64,000 nucleotides of DNA, taken from positions 62,001-126,000 of the forward strand of contig JAGCCP010000030.1 in the NCBI GenBank assembly GCA_017651625.1. The letters run 5' to 3'. The translations under genes were made by a program, and so were the position numbers. Shown in pieces: positions 25,037 through 34,698 of the stretch (position 1 is the first letter of the stretch; each line of letters begins with the position of its first letter). Source of the DNA: Candidatus Ruminimicrobiellum bubulum. GTDB lineage: Bacteria > Elusimicrobiota > Endomicrobiia > Endomicrobiales > Endomicrobiaceae. Below the pieces are notes generated by a model. That model made no database searches and had not been told where the DNA came from. It saw nothing but the letters and a program-made list of their open reading frames with translations.

Positions 25037-25660
25037 TTATTCCTCTATTAAATACTTCGCCGGCCATCCGTAATCTTTATATTTTGTTACCGGAATATTA
25101 TTCTTTTTTACGTATGTTGCAAGAACTTCCGCTCTATGCTTTTCTCTTCTTTCCGCATTACTGTTAACGGCATGAAAAGCATTATATTTCTCGCCGAAAA
25201 TCTTCTTTGCACTCGGCAAGTTTCCGGATCCGTCTTCTACCTGATCAAATGCCGTTACTTCATATCCGGTATCCGTTTGTTTAATATGCATAAGTCCGGG
25301 ATGGCTCCCTCCCGATACAGTTTCAAGTGTGTCACCAACCAAATTGTAATTAAATACCCAAAAATCACCCCAAACAAGAATATCATCGGGGTTTCGTTCA
25401 TCTACCCCAATCACTGTTTGGAAAGGAACACAATATTGTCCTACGAGATATTTGCTGCCGCATTCGGTTATTAAATATCGTTCAATGGCAGGGAAATAAT
25501 TCGTTTCTTTTTCTTCTTCCTGTATCGATGAAACACTTTCCGTTGCAGAACTTATAACAACGGAATCCGTATTTTGAACTTCAATATTTTGTTGCTTGTT
25601 TTCACAGGAAACGAATGTTAAAGCAAAGATAACACCGATAAACATAATAAATTTATCCAT
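25037..25660 (-). CDS. Lipoprotein of unknown function
   Basis: The 207-residue protein has a lipoprotein signal (MDKFIMFIGVIFALTFVSC, with the lipid-acceptor Cys at residue 19) followed by a Ser/Glu-rich linker and a compact domain. That domain contains the distinctive stretch WGDFWVFNYNLVGDTLETVSGGSHPGLMHI and FDQVEDGSG. I associate such sequences loosely with hypothetical lipoproteins of gut bacteria, without a known function. It sits between two membrane-protein genes with very small gaps. Confidence 0.75.
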   Translation of the reverse strand: MDKFIMFIGVIFALTFVSCENKQQNIEVQNTDSVVISSATESVSSIQEEEKETNYFPAIERYLITECGSKYLVGQYCVPFQTVIGVDERNPDDILVWGDFWVFNYNLVGDTLETVSGGSHPGLMHIKQTDTGYEVTAFDQVEDGSGNLPSAKKIFGEKYNAFHAVNSNAERREKHRAEVLATYVKKNNIPVTKYKDYGWPAKYLIEE

Positions 25661-25683
25661 ATAATTCTCCTAAAAAACTTCAA

Positions 25684-26184
25684 TTATAAATTTCTTACAT
25701 AAAACAAAAAACATATAAATACACTTATAGCATTCGCTGTCATTAACCACCAAAAAGTTTTCAACAACTTTATTTTTAGTGTTAATTTTATGAATAAACC
25801 TTCTATAAGTGTGTTGATAAGAATTACGAGCAAATATGCTACTAACCAATGGCTCCAATGGAAAGTTCCGATACCAAACTTATCGTAGGCATGAAAAACA
25901 AAATCAAAAACAATTTCTGAGCCTAATCCGGATAGAGGAATGAATATCATTCCCAGTATAGTTGTAATTAAATTCATTAAAAAAGTAACAATTAAAGCCT
26001 TTTTCCAGTTAACTTTCGTAAAAAATTTTACGAAGAAGAATTCTACAATTAAGCCCAAAAGAATTACTTTTATACTTAGCATACCTTGTGCTATATAGAG
26101 AGATGGCCATATAAGATCTGCATTTACAGGTAATGAAATAAAAATAATTAATGCTATACCTAAAATAAAATTTTTTATATTCAT
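25684..26184 (-). CDS. Membrane protein with signal-like N-terminus, function unknown
   Basis: A 166-residue protein. The N-terminus MNIKNFILGIALIIFISLPVNA looks like a signal peptide. Three or four membrane segments follow, for example MLSIKVILLGLIVEFFFVKFF, ALIVTFLMNLITTILGMIFIPL and WLVAYLLVILINTLIEGLFIKL. A conserved-looking motif FGIGTFHWSHWL lies before the third. No family recognised. The start is 11 bases after the helicase gene stop, so it belongs to that transcript. Confidence 0.7.
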   Translation of the reverse strand: MNIKNFILGIALIIFISLPVNADLIWPSLYIAQGMLSIKVILLGLIVEFFFVKFFTKVNWKKALIVTFLMNLITTILGMIFIPLSGLGSEIVFDFVFHAYDKFGIGTFHWSHWLVAYLLVILINTLIEGLFIKLTLKIKLLKTFWWLMTANAISVFICFLFYVRNL

Positions 26185-26195
26185 GAGAGATATTT

Positions 26196-29100
26196 CTATT
26201 TTACACTATCAATAAATTTTGTAAGCTTTTCTAATTGTTCCGTAGGATTTTTAAACCAATCGGTTGACCATATTCTATACATTTTCCAACCCAATCTTTC
26301 CAAAACTTCTTGTCTTAATCTGTCTCTGTCTCTGATTGTTGCGCAAGAATTGTAAGTAGGTCCGTCACATTCTATTCCTACCAAAAACTTGTTTGGATTA
26401 TTTTTATCTCTTATTGCCAAATCTATTTTATAGTTTGAACAACCTACTTGAGAAGCTACGGAATATCCTTTTTCCGTTAAAGCTTTATAAACAGATTCTT
26501 CAAAAGGGGAAACAAAAGAAGTATTATCGATAACTTCTTCTTTTTTGTTTAAAACACTTTCACCTTTTTCGGCAAAATCCAAATATGCTTGTAAAAGTTT
26601 TACACCGGTACTGCTTGTTTTCTCGAGATTAAAATCGGAAGCCTTTATTCCGCTGAAAACGTGTATCATGTATCTTGCTCTTGTAACAAGAACGTTAAGT
26701 CTTCTTTCTCCGCCGTCTTGGTTTATAGGACCGAAATTCATGGAAAGAACACCATTTTTATTTTTGAAATATCCTACGCTTATCATAATAACATCTCTTT
26801 CGTCACCTTGAACCGATTCCAAATTTTTAACAAAGAAATATTCTTGTCCGCCGTTATTGAAAAATTCTTCACAGGAAGTATCTTGTTCTCTTAGTTTTTC
26901 AATTTCATTTTCAATTAAACTTTTTTGTTTGATGTTTAATGTAGCAACTCCCAAAGTCATATCTGGATGTTGTTTGGCATGTTGCATAACCGCTTTTGCG
27001 ACAATTTTAGCTTCTTCCAAACACATTTCTTCTTTCGTTGCTTGTGTCGGTGTATGATAAGTAAATTTTACTCCTAATGTGTCGGATGTTTCTATACAAT
27101 TCGGAAATGTATACAAATCTTGATATAAATGTTTGTTCGAAAAAGCAATTAAATGTTCGTGTTTGCTTCGATAATGCCACTTTAACATACATTGCGGGAA
27201 TCCCGATGTTGTACACTCATCAAGAATACTATCCAAATCTTCTCTTTCAGGTTCTTGTATTTGTTCATCATTGATTTCTTCTTCGTCGGTTTCAATTACT
27301 GTTCTGAAGAAAGATGTCGGAGGTAACTGTTTTGTGTCGCCGGTAACGACAAGTTTTGAACCTCTTATTATGGAACCTATACAATCTTCCGTAGTTAACT
27401 GACTTGCTTCGTCAAATACAATTACATCAAAATAAAACATATTAGGATCCAATAATTGTGCAACAGTAGAAGGACTCATCATTAAACATGGTTTCAGCTC
27501 TAAAAACAACTTCGGAATACTGCGAATAATTTGTCTTAATGATTTTCTTATTCGTTGTAACTTGCACAACCTTTTAAGTTCGGACACTTCTTTCGGATAT
27601 TGTTGCTTTGCAAAATTTATATTTGTAGAAAGTTTTGATACTAGCCTCTCTTTTGCGGAAACGATTTGACCTTTATCGAGATTTTTAAATTCTTTAACCA
27701 AATCATCTTGTTCCAAAGAATTAAAATTTTTTAAAACATCGTTGTTTTCAAAAACATATCCTATTAACCATATTCTTAAAAATTCGGTTTCCAATGCTAC
27801 CGCATAATCATCTAAAGATAATTTAGCTTCGGCACATTTGTTCCAGAGAGGCATTAATCCTTCTTTCTCTATTTCGTCGGTTAAATTCAAATATTTTATC
27901 CATAAAGTTAAATCGTCCGCCTTTTGTGAAATCGCCGCAAATTTGTTTTTCAGCGTATTGATGTCAACATCGGAATATTTGCAAGAAAAAGCTTTATTCC
28001 AATCGAATTTCAATATATCGGTAATAATATCTAATTTGTTTTTTATCGGTTCTTTATTTTTTGATATTGTATCTATTGCCGATTTAACTTTACTGTTATC
28101 TATCTTATTGTTTTTTATCTTTCCCGTAATGTTTTGTTTAAAGGAATCATCTTCTTTTATAATTTCTTTAAATTTTAAAAGACGATCACTTTGTTTGTTT
28201 ATATCATTTTCATCGAGATTTGTTTTATTCCAAAATCGTGAGTACAATTTTGTTGCTATACTGTCGCATTCATCAAGTTCGGTTATCGATTTTTTTAACT
28301 CTTTTATGTTGTTTAAATCGTATAGTAATTCATAGAAACCGGGTTTATGATTATTTATAAAAAATTGTTTGAAATAATCATAATTTTTATTGAATTTAAA
28401 GAATATCTTTGATATAAAACCGTAACCGGATAAATTTGTCATTAAATCGTCGATATCTTGTTTTAAAATATCGGAATTATACTTGTTTTTAACTCTGTTG
28501 TTAAATGTGCAAAAATTCCTTACGGTATCACGTATATGTTTGACGTTTTCTTCGAATTTTGAATCTTCTTCCATGCAAGATAATGCCGAAAAGGGGATAT
28601 TCGAAACGGTATCCGCAAGCGTTACAAAATCTTCAAGTTGGGAAATTTTTGTGGCTTTCTTTAACAAAAGTTCTTCACATAAAAAATCAATGCTTTTTTC
28701 TGTCTCGTCTATATATTTTACAAGAGCATCGGTTTCGTTTTTTAAATTCATTTTTTGTTTAAGAGAAAGTTCTCTTACTTGTGTACCGTACCAAGCAAAT
28801 TCTTTAGGATTTCCCAGCTTTTTTATTGTTTCTGCGGTATTACAGAAAAGCTCTTTCTTTGCCGATAAATCTTCGTCAGTCCATTTATCGTAATCTTTAA
28901 ATATATATCTAAATTCGGGAATATGATTGTTATCTAAAACAATTCCCAATGCTTTATAAGGGGACATTTTTAATAATCCCATAGGTGTGTGAAGCTCTTT
29001 AGAATAAACTTTTAAAGATTTTATATCGGTTAATATTTTCGATAAACTCTGAGAATCATAGCTTCCTACAAATTTGTAGTCGAGGGTTTTTGCAAGTTCC

Positions 29101-30308
29101 GCAAGCACATTTTTTCTGTTTGCTTTATTGCTGTGAAGTTCCAAACAAAAAGGTGCAAGCCCGTTTGCTGCCAAACGATTTTTCACTACTTCCAAAGCTG
29201 CTATCTTCTGACTCACAAACAAAACTTTTTTATTTTGTGCCAAAAGTTCACCAATCATATTTGAGATAGTTTGACTTTTACCTGTTCCCGGAGGACCTTC
29301 TATAATTAAATTATTTCCTGCTTTTACAACTTGTATTGCTTGTTGTTGTGAAGAATCCGCATCCAAAATTTGGTAAGTGCCGTGCGGATGAACAATATTG
29401 TCTAACTCTGATATAGGACAAATATCTTCTGCGGAAATTTGTTTGTTGTCGTTTAATCCGCAAATGGTTTCAACGAATTTATTTCTTTTTATTATATCTT
29501 GATGTTCTTCCAAATCTTTGTACATTACGAATTTTGCGAAAGAGAACAAACCTATATAGATATTGTTTAACAGTTTCCAACGAGCATTTTTACTTATTTT
29601 GTTTTGAACTTTAATAAAAATGTCTATTGGATTTAATTCTTCTTCATCGATATCTATATCTTCTAAATTTATTTGAAACTCTCTTTTTAGTTTAAGCACA
29701 AGTGCGGGATTTAATATAACCGAATCCTCATTATATTTGATTGTAAAAGGTTGACCTATACTTTTCCTTTTTATTTCAACCGGAACCAAAAGAACGGGAG
29801 CTTCCATAGGTTCGGTACTGTTATCTTTTTCATACCAAATTACACTGCCCAATGATAAAAACAAAACATTGTATCCCAAATCATCGTTGGTAGATCTTGC
29901 CGTTGTACTTATTTTGTTTAAAACTTTGTTTAGATCTTGCACGGAAAGTTTTGTCTGTAAATATTTATCTGTATGTTTTTTGCTTAATTGTTTAGGATCG
30001 TACTCTTTAAATTCCTGTGCTTTAAATTCTATACCTTCGTTTAATTCTTCTAAAGATTTTTTTTCTTGTTCGGGAAGATTGTCAACATTTTCTTTTATCG
30101 GTAAAAATTCTAAAGAATGTAGCTCTTGAACTAAGGCTTTATATATCTCCGGAGGTTGTTCATCGATAATTCTTAAAGTTAAAGATTTTGAAAATTTAAA
30201 ATTTAATAATCTGTTTCTTTTAGATAAATCTATAAGTTTTTCTTTCCACTTATAAATTCTTTTTTCTATGTTTTTTTCTTTGTTTGTGTCTACATTTTCT
30301 GTTGTCAT
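26196..30308 (-). CDS. DUF4011 - superfamily 1 helicase - Vsr/MTES_1575-type nuclease protein
   Basis: This 1370-residue protein has three parts. The N-terminal DUF4011 block includes WKEKLIDLSKRNRLLNFKFSKS. A UPF1-like superfamily 1 helicase is split by a long insert: Walker A is EGPPGTGKSQTISNMIGELL (about residue 335), Walker B is VIVFDEASQLTTEDCIGSIIRG, motif III is VTGDTKQLPPTSFF, and motif IV is LKWHYRSKHEHLI. The C-terminal PD-(D/E)XK, Vsr-like nuclease has SPFEESVYKALTEKGY, YKIDLAIRD, VGIECDGPTY and RDRDRLRQEVLERLGW. I recall this architecture as a reported single-gene anti-phage system (Hhe). Its start overlaps the GT2 gene stop by 4 bases (ATGA). Confidence 0.9.
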   Translation of the reverse strand: MTTENVDTNKEKNIEKRIYKWKEKLIDLSKRNRLLNFKFSKSLTLRIIDEQPPEIYKALVQELHSLEFLPIKENVDNLPEQEKKSLEELNEGIEFKAQEFKEYDPKQLSKKHTDKYLQTKLSVQDLNKVLNKISTTARSTNDDLGYNVLFLSLGSVIWYEKDNSTEPMEAPVLLVPVEIKRKSIGQPFTIKYNEDSVILNPALVLKLKREFQINLEDIDIDEEELNPIDIFIKVQNKISKNARWKLLNNIYIGLFSFAKFVMYKDLEEHQDIIKRNKFVETICGLNDNKQISAEDICPISELDNIVHPHGTYQILDADSSQQQAIQVVKAGNNLIIEGPPGTGKSQTISNMIGELLAQNKKVLFVSQKIAALEVVKNRLAANGLAPFCLELHSNKANRKNVLAELAKTLDYKFVGSYDSQSLSKILTDIKSLKVYSKELHTPMGLLKMSPYKALGIVLDNNHIPEFRYIFKDYDKWTDEDLSAKKELFCNTAETIKKLGNPKEFAWYGTQVRELSLKQKMNLKNETDALVKYIDETEKSIDFLCEELLLKKATKISQLEDFVTLADTVSNIPFSALSCMEEDSKFEENVKHIRDTVRNFCTFNNRVKNKYNSDILKQDIDDLMTNLSGYGFISKIFFKFNKNYDYFKQFFINNHKPGFYELLYDLNNIKELKKSITELDECDSIATKLYSRFWNKTNLDENDINKQSDRLLKFKEIIKEDDSFKQNITGKIKNNKIDNSKVKSAIDTISKNKEPIKNKLDIITDILKFDWNKAFSCKYSDVDINTLKNKFAAISQKADDLTLWIKYLNLTDEIEKEGLMPLWNKCAEAKLSLDDYAVALETEFLRIWLIGYVFENNDVLKNFNSLEQDDLVKEFKNLDKGQIVSAKERLVSKLSTNINFAKQQYPKEVSELKRLCKLQRIRKSLRQIIRSIPKLFLELKPCLMMSPSTVAQLLDPNMFYFDVIVFDEASQLTTEDCIGSIIRGSKLVVTGDTKQLPPTSFFRTVIETDEEEINDEQIQEPEREDLDSILDECTTSGFPQCMLKWHYRSKHEHLIAFSNKHLYQDLYTFPNCIETSDTLGVKFTYHTPTQATKEEMCLEEAKIVAKAVMQHAKQHPDMTLGVATLNIKQKSLIENEIEKLREQDTSCEEFFNNGGQEYFFVKNLESVQGDERDVIMISVGYFKNKNGVLSMNFGPINQDGGERRLNVLVTRARYMIHVFSGIKASDFNLEKTSSTGVKLLQAYLDFAEKGESVLNKKEEVIDNTSFVSPFEESVYKALTEKGYSVASQVGCSNYKIDLAIRDKNNPNKFLVGIECDGPTYNSCATIRDRDRLRQEVLERLGWKMYRIWSTDWFKNPTEQLEKLTKFIDSVK

Positions 30309-31279
30309 TTTTTTAGTACCATTTTGTTTTTTAAAAAGCTTAAAGAAATATTAGGATTATATTTCGATACAAAATATTTAAAATCTGTCGACTCTTTCAA
30401 AATTTTAAATAAAAATTTTTCCTGTTCGTTATAAACGTTGATATTTTTATTGAAAATATCTTCTATTTCCGTTAAATAATTTTTTACGAAATTAAATTTT
30501 TCTTCATTATCTATGATTAACGATTCCACAAAAAATAATTTTATATCGTCTAAATTGATATTGTACTCGTTCAATAAATCGTATAAAAACTTAAAACTTT
30601 CGATGTAATGAAATCCTCTTTCCTTTATATGCATTGCGGATGTTTGATGTTGAGAATAATGATAAAAAGGACCTTTAAAAATATAAGATTTTTCTTGTAT
30701 TAAATCACAGGCATAAGCAAAGTAAATATCTTCCGCACCGCATTTTACCATAGGAAATTTTATGTTGTGATTTTTTAGAAAATCTTTCTTATATAGTCTT
30801 GTCCAAATTACGGGCGGAAAAAACTTTTGAACCGTTTTCGAATCAAATATTTCAAAATCTTTTGTGAGAAAATCAAATTTACTGTAAGCCTTTTTTGTTT
30901 TATCGTCATATTCATTAACAAAGTTTGCATTTATTACTATATTTGAGTTTGTTTCTTTTATTTTGTTAAGCATTTGTTCAAGATAATTATCATCAAGCCA
31001 ATCATCCGAGTCAATCAAATAAATATATTCGCCCTGTGCTAAATCAATTCCCAAATTTCTTGCATTGGAAACACCTTTATTTTCCTTTAAGTCTATAATT
31101 TTTAGTCTCGAATCTTGTTTTGAAAACTCTTGCAGGATTTTTAAAGAGTTATCCGTAGAACAATCATTTACGCATAGTATTTCTATATCTTTTATGGTTT
31201 GATTTAATATACTGCTAATGCATCTTGATAAATACTTTTCGGTATTGAAAATAGGTACAATTACAGAGATTGTTGTCAT
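30305..31279 (-). CDS. Glycosyltransferase family 2
   Basis: A GT-A glycosyltransferase of 324 residues. It opens ISVIVPIFNTEKYLSRCISSILNQTIKDIEILCVNDCSTDNS and has the metal-binding region YIYLIDSDDWLDDNYLEQML, both typical of GT2. The C-terminal part includes KCGAEDIYFAYACDLI, resembling the EDIYF loop of capsule or LPS transferases. It should extend a surface polysaccharide or lipid-linked glycan from a nucleotide sugar in the cytoplasm. Its start overlaps the upstream membrane-protein gene by 4 bases and its stop overlaps the helicase start by 4 bases. Confidence 0.93.
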   Translation of the reverse strand: MTTISVIVPIFNTEKYLSRCISSILNQTIKDIEILCVNDCSTDNSLKILQEFSKQDSRLKIIDLKENKGVSNARNLGIDLAQGEYIYLIDSDDWLDDNYLEQMLNKIKETNSNIVINANFVNEYDDKTKKAYSKFDFLTKDFEIFDSKTVQKFFPPVIWTRLYKKDFLKNHNIKFPMVKCGAEDIYFAYACDLIQEKSYIFKGPFYHYSQHQTSAMHIKERGFHYIESFKFLYDLLNEYNINLDDIKLFFVESLIIDNEEKFNFVKNYLTEIEDIFNKNINVYNEQEKFLFKILKESTDFKYFVSKYNPNISLSFLKNKMVLKK

Positions 31280-32202
31280 GATGAAAGCCCCTTATTCAGA
31301 TAACTCTTATAACTGTACAAGATAATATAAGTTATAAACAAAATTGCAATAAAATAATTATAACTCACAAATATTTCCGGAAAAATAAACCCGAAAATAT
31401 TATTTAAAAAAATAAAAATTAAAATCGCATTGGCAAATAACAAATATATAAATTCTCTGTTATGAATGAAAGATTGTTCTTTACTTAATGTGGAATTTGC
31501 TACCAGTAAATATATTACCGATACAAAAATTATAAAATGAAAGAATATTGTGAGAAAAAAGAAATTTTGAGAAAAACAATTAAGCGCAAGAAGAGTAGTT
31601 GCCGATATATAAATATTAAAAAATAATATTGCCGCAAAAAAAGATTTGAATTCGAAAACTTTTTTATAGATAAAAAGCAAAGCGGTAAGTATTAAAAATA
31701 AAAACGGTAAATATAAAATCAATTGAATATTGAGCTTTCCGGCACGATAAACAAAAAAATCAAATAGCAAAAATATACAACCTAAAATTATTGCAACTTT
31801 TAGTGTAGGGGAAATTTTCGAATAGGGAACGGTTGATTTTTTTTGTTTTTGTAATCTGTACACATAGTATAAAACATAGATTACGAGTATCGTTGTGTAA
31901 ACAAAAAACATGCCGTTATGAAAACCGTTACCCGACAAAGAATTTAATGCAAGAATTACTAAGAAAATTATAAAATTTATAATTGTAAAATGTTCGGATG
32001 GACAAAGTAACAGATTTTCTTTTTTGTTAAGTATGTTTATCCAAAATCTGTAACCCGTTATATAAAAACTTAAAAACACCAAATATGCTAAAAACGAAGA
32101 AAAACCGAATGAAAAAAACAACCAATATATGCATGATAAAAATATAAATTCAATTATCATAACACAAAAATAATGTTGTTTTGTTTCTTTTAAAAAGTTC
32201 AT
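31276..32202 (-). CDS. Polytopic membrane protein, unknown
   Basis: The 308-residue protein has about nine or ten membrane segments and few polar residues, with short basic loops such as RLQKQKKS. I recognise no family. As the first gene of the minus-strand run and overlapping the GT2 gene, it may take part in surface glycan synthesis (for example carrier handling), but this is inferred from position only. Confidence 0.7.
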   Translation of the reverse strand: MNFLKETKQHYFCVMIIEFIFLSCIYWLFFSFGFSSFLAYLVFLSFYITGYRFWINILNKKENLLLCPSEHFTIINFIIFLVILALNSLSGNGFHNGMFFVYTTILVIYVLYYVYRLQKQKKSTVPYSKISPTLKVAIILGCIFLLFDFFVYRAGKLNIQLILYLPFLFLILTALLFIYKKVFEFKSFFAAILFFNIYISATTLLALNCFSQNFFFLTIFFHFIIFVSVIYLLVANSTLSKEQSFIHNREFIYLLFANAILIFIFLNNIFGFIFPEIFVSYNYFIAILFITYIILYSYKSYLNKGLSS

Positions 32203-32225
32203 TTTTGCCTTCCGAAAACTTTCTT

Positions 32226-32254
32226 TTGATTATAATCAATTTTACGGATATAAT
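32226..32254 (+). promoter_or_regulatory. Probable promoter of the ATP-grasp gene
   Basis: TTGATT, 17 bases, TATAAT lies about 50 bases upstream of the ATG at 32305. The -10 box is perfect. Confidence 0.6.
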
Positions 32255-32304
32255 CAATAAAAATAATGAATAAAAGTGAAAAATAATGTAAAATAAATAA
32301 TATT

Positions 32305-33447
32305 ATGAAAAAACTGATTATTGAATTCTGTTCAATGTTATATTGGAAATTTTGGTATAAGATATTCTTGATATCGGTGAGAATATCAAGATATGATTAC
32401 TATAAAAGAGTTTATAATGATGTTGCCAAAGTTAAAGATATTAAAACAAATGTTTTAACAAAAGAACAAAAACATGAAATAGATCTTTTTTATAAGAAAA
32501 ATTACGGCAAGAAAATTCCTTACATATGGCACAATTTAATTGTAAGTTACAATAATAAATTCGACGTAAGATATATCACACCGGAAATCTTTTTGGAAAT
32601 AAAAGAGAAACTCAACTCACTCGAAATAAAAGATACTATCTTTTACGATAAGAATTTTGCCTATAACTTTTTAAAAAAAGCAAACGTAAAATTACCGAAG
32701 AGACTTTTTTATTCGGTAAGAGGCCTTTTTTTCAATTCCGATGATGAGATTATTTCAAAAGAAGATTTATATAGGCAGCTGTCAAATATCGGGGATGTTT
32801 TTATAAAACCTACCGGAATCTACTGCTCCGGATATGCCAGAAATTGCAGAGTGATAAATGTATCAAACGGAGTAGACATTTATTCCAAGATAAACATAAA
32901 AGATATGATTCAACAATATTACAATACAGACTTTATTGTTCAAGAAAGATTAGTCTGTCATAAAAGTATTTCGGATATTTACTCTAAAGCAGTAAACACT
33001 TTTTCTATATACAGCATTATTCTGGATAATGAAATAAAAATATTAGATAAACTTATTTTTAAAATAGGAATGAACGGTAATGTTACGGACTATTCCGGAA
33101 TAGGAAAAGAAGGTCTTATTATTGCTATAAACAATGATGGTGTTTTGTATGATTCCGCTTTATGTATAAGCCAAAATAAATGGTATACTTCTCATCCCGA
33201 TACGGGATTTGTTTTTAAAAATCATAAAATAGAAAATTTTCAAAAAATATCGGAAGCTGTTAAAAAACTTCATTCGTGTATTCCGTGGAAAAAATTTTGC
33301 AAATGGGATATTACTATGGATGTTGACGGAGCCCCAGTTTTCATAGAGATTGAAAAGCCGGCTGAACTGTTTCAGCAACAAATTTTATATAAAGAAGGCT
33401 TTTTCGGAGAAAATACCGAAGAAATTTTGTCTTTATTAAGAAAGTAA
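32305..33447 (+). CDS. Sugar-transfer-associated ATP-grasp protein
   Basis: The 380-residue protein resembles the 'sugar-transfer-associated ATP-grasp' family found in polysaccharide gene clusters. Features are a short hydrophobic N-terminus, the segment VFIKPTGIYCSGYARNCRVI (ATP-grasp Lys), FIVQERLVCH (hinge), VNTFSIYSIILDNEIKIL, and the C-terminal metal site KWDITMDVDGAPVFIEIEKPAE. Such enzymes ligate a carboxylate to an amine or thiol; the substrate is unknown. It is divergent from the GT2 operon. Confidence 0.8.
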   Translation: MKKLIIEFCSMLYWKFWYKIFLISVRISRYDYYKRVYNDVAKVKDIKTNVLTKEQKHEIDLFYKKNYGKKIPYIWHNLIVSYNNKFDVRYITPEIFLEIKEKLNSLEIKDTIFYDKNFAYNFLKKANVKLPKRLFYSVRGLFFNSDDEIISKEDLYRQLSNIGDVFIKPTGIYCSGYARNCRVINVSNGVDIYSKINIKDMIQQYYNTDFIVQERLVCHKSISDIYSKAVNTFSIYSIILDNEIKILDKLIFKIGMNGNVTDYSGIGKEGLIIAINNDGVLYDSALCISQNKWYTSHPDTGFVFKNHKIENFQKISEAVKKLHSCIPWKKFCKWDITMDVDGAPVFIEIEKPAELFQQQILYKEGFFGENTEEILSLLRK

Positions 33448-33526
33448 TAAATTGCTTTAAAAATTATAATTTTGTATATTTACAAATTGTAAATTTATTA
33501 AATCTAAAAAAGGAGAAAGAAAGTAA

Positions 33527-33988
33527 ATGAAAAATTTTTTCAACGAGTTTAAAAAATTCATCGCAAGAGGAAATGTGATGGATATGGCAGTAGGTATCAT
33601 CATAGGAGCTGCATTTACAAAAATCGTTAATTCTTTGGTTGCAGATATTATAATGCCTCCTATCGGTCTTTTGTTAGGTGATATTGATTTCACAAATTGG
33701 TTTGTTGTTTTAAAAGACGGAGCAGAAACAGCAGCACCTTATGCCTCTTTAGAAGCAGCTAAAGCAGCCGGAGCAGTAACAATGAATATCGGTTTCTTTA
33801 TCAACAGCATAATTTCTTTCTTGATTGTAGCATTTGCAATATTCATAGTAATAAAAGCTATTAACAAGATGAAAGAAAAACCGGCACCTGCACCTGCAGC
33901 ACCTACAACAAAACAATGCCCATATTGCTTTTCCGAAATTAATATAAATGCAACAAAATGCCCGCATTGTACATCAGATATAAAGTAA
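33527..33988 (+). CDS. mscL: Large-conductance mechanosensitive channel MscL with zinc-ribbon tail
   Basis: MscL releases osmolytes on hypo-osmotic shock. The 153-residue protein has the N-terminal helix and TM1 ([41 protein letters not shown]), a short periplasmic loop rich in Ala, and TM2 ([28 protein letters not shown]). After a Pro/Ala linker it ends with [18 protein letters not shown], a zinc ribbon of two CxxC pairs. Similar tails exist in some other MscL proteins. An AGGAG-type site precedes the ATG and a strong terminator follows. Confidence 0.95.
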   Translation: MKNFFNEFKKFIARGNVMDMAVGIIIGAAFTKIVNSLVADIIMPPIGLLLGDIDFTNWFVVLKDGAETAAPYASLEAAKAAGAVTMNIGFFINSIISFLIVAFAIFIVIKAINKMKEKPAPAPAAPTTKQCPYCFSEININATKCPHCTSDIK

Positions 33989-34006
33989 TATAGATATAAA
34001 AAAGAG

Positions 34007-34038
34007 CCGTGTAGATATAATTCTACACGGTTTTTTTT
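34007..34038 (+). terminator. Intrinsic terminator after mscL
   Basis: CCGTGTAGA and TCTACACGG form a perfect 9-bp stem with a 6-base loop, followed by eight T. Confidence 0.95.
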
Positions 34039-34097
34039 GTTTATGGTTTGTGTTTTATTGTTTACAATTTGTTAGTTTTTTAATAAAATATAAGATT

Positions 34098-34697
34098 ATG
34101 AATAAGAAGGGAATGATTATTATTGTTTCTGCGCCTTCGGGTGCGGGGAAAACAAGTATTTGTGACGCTTTAATAAAGAGCGACAAGAATATTGTTTATT
34201 CCGTTTCAACGACTACAAGAGAACCGAGAAAGGGCGAAAAGAACGGAAGAGAGTACTTTTTCGTTAATGATAGTGAATTTAAAAAAATGGTTAAAAAGAA
34301 TATGTTTGTCGAATGGGCAAAAGTTCATGACCATTTTTACGGAACATCAAAAAAAGTATTGGAACAAACAATAAACAAAGGTAAAGATATTTTACTCGAT
34401 ATAGATGTTCAAGGTGCGGTTAAAATAAAAAAGCAATATAAAAATGCGTTAATGGTTTTTATTACTACACCAAGTTTGAAGATATTAAAAGAAAGATTGA
34501 TAAAAAGAAATAAAGATTCTATGGAAGTTATAAAAAGAAGAATCGAGAACGCAAAGAAGGAATTAACGTATTTACCTAAATACGATTATTTGATTTTAAA
34601 TGATAAGTTGGATAAGAGTATAGAAGAAGCTAAATCCATAATTTGCGCTGAAAGATTATCAATAAAAAGAAATAAAAATATTTGTGGGGGAAAGTAA
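34098..34697 (+). CDS. gmk: Guanylate kinase
   Basis: Gmk phosphorylates GMP to GDP. The 199-residue form from ATG 34098 is used because the protein then begins MNKKGMIIIVSAPSGAGKTS; an upstream in-frame start would add a hydrophobic, non-homologous tail. The P-loop is APSGAGKTS and the GMP-binding block is VSTTTREPRKGEKNGREYFFV. IDVQGAVKIKKQY and RLIKRNKDSMEVIKRRIENAKKE follow. The start lacks a strong ribosome site. It leads the classical gmk-rpoZ-coa-priA order. Confidence 0.94.
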   Translation: MNKKGMIIIVSAPSGAGKTSICDALIKSDKNIVYSVSTTTREPRKGEKNGREYFFVNDSEFKKMVKKNMFVEWAKVHDHFYGTSKKVLEQTINKGKDILLDIDVQGAVKIKKQYKNALMVFITTPSLKILKERLIKRNKDSMEVIKRRIENAKKELTYLPKYDYLILNDKLDKSIEEAKSIICAERLSIKRNKNICGGK

Positions 34698-34698
34698 A

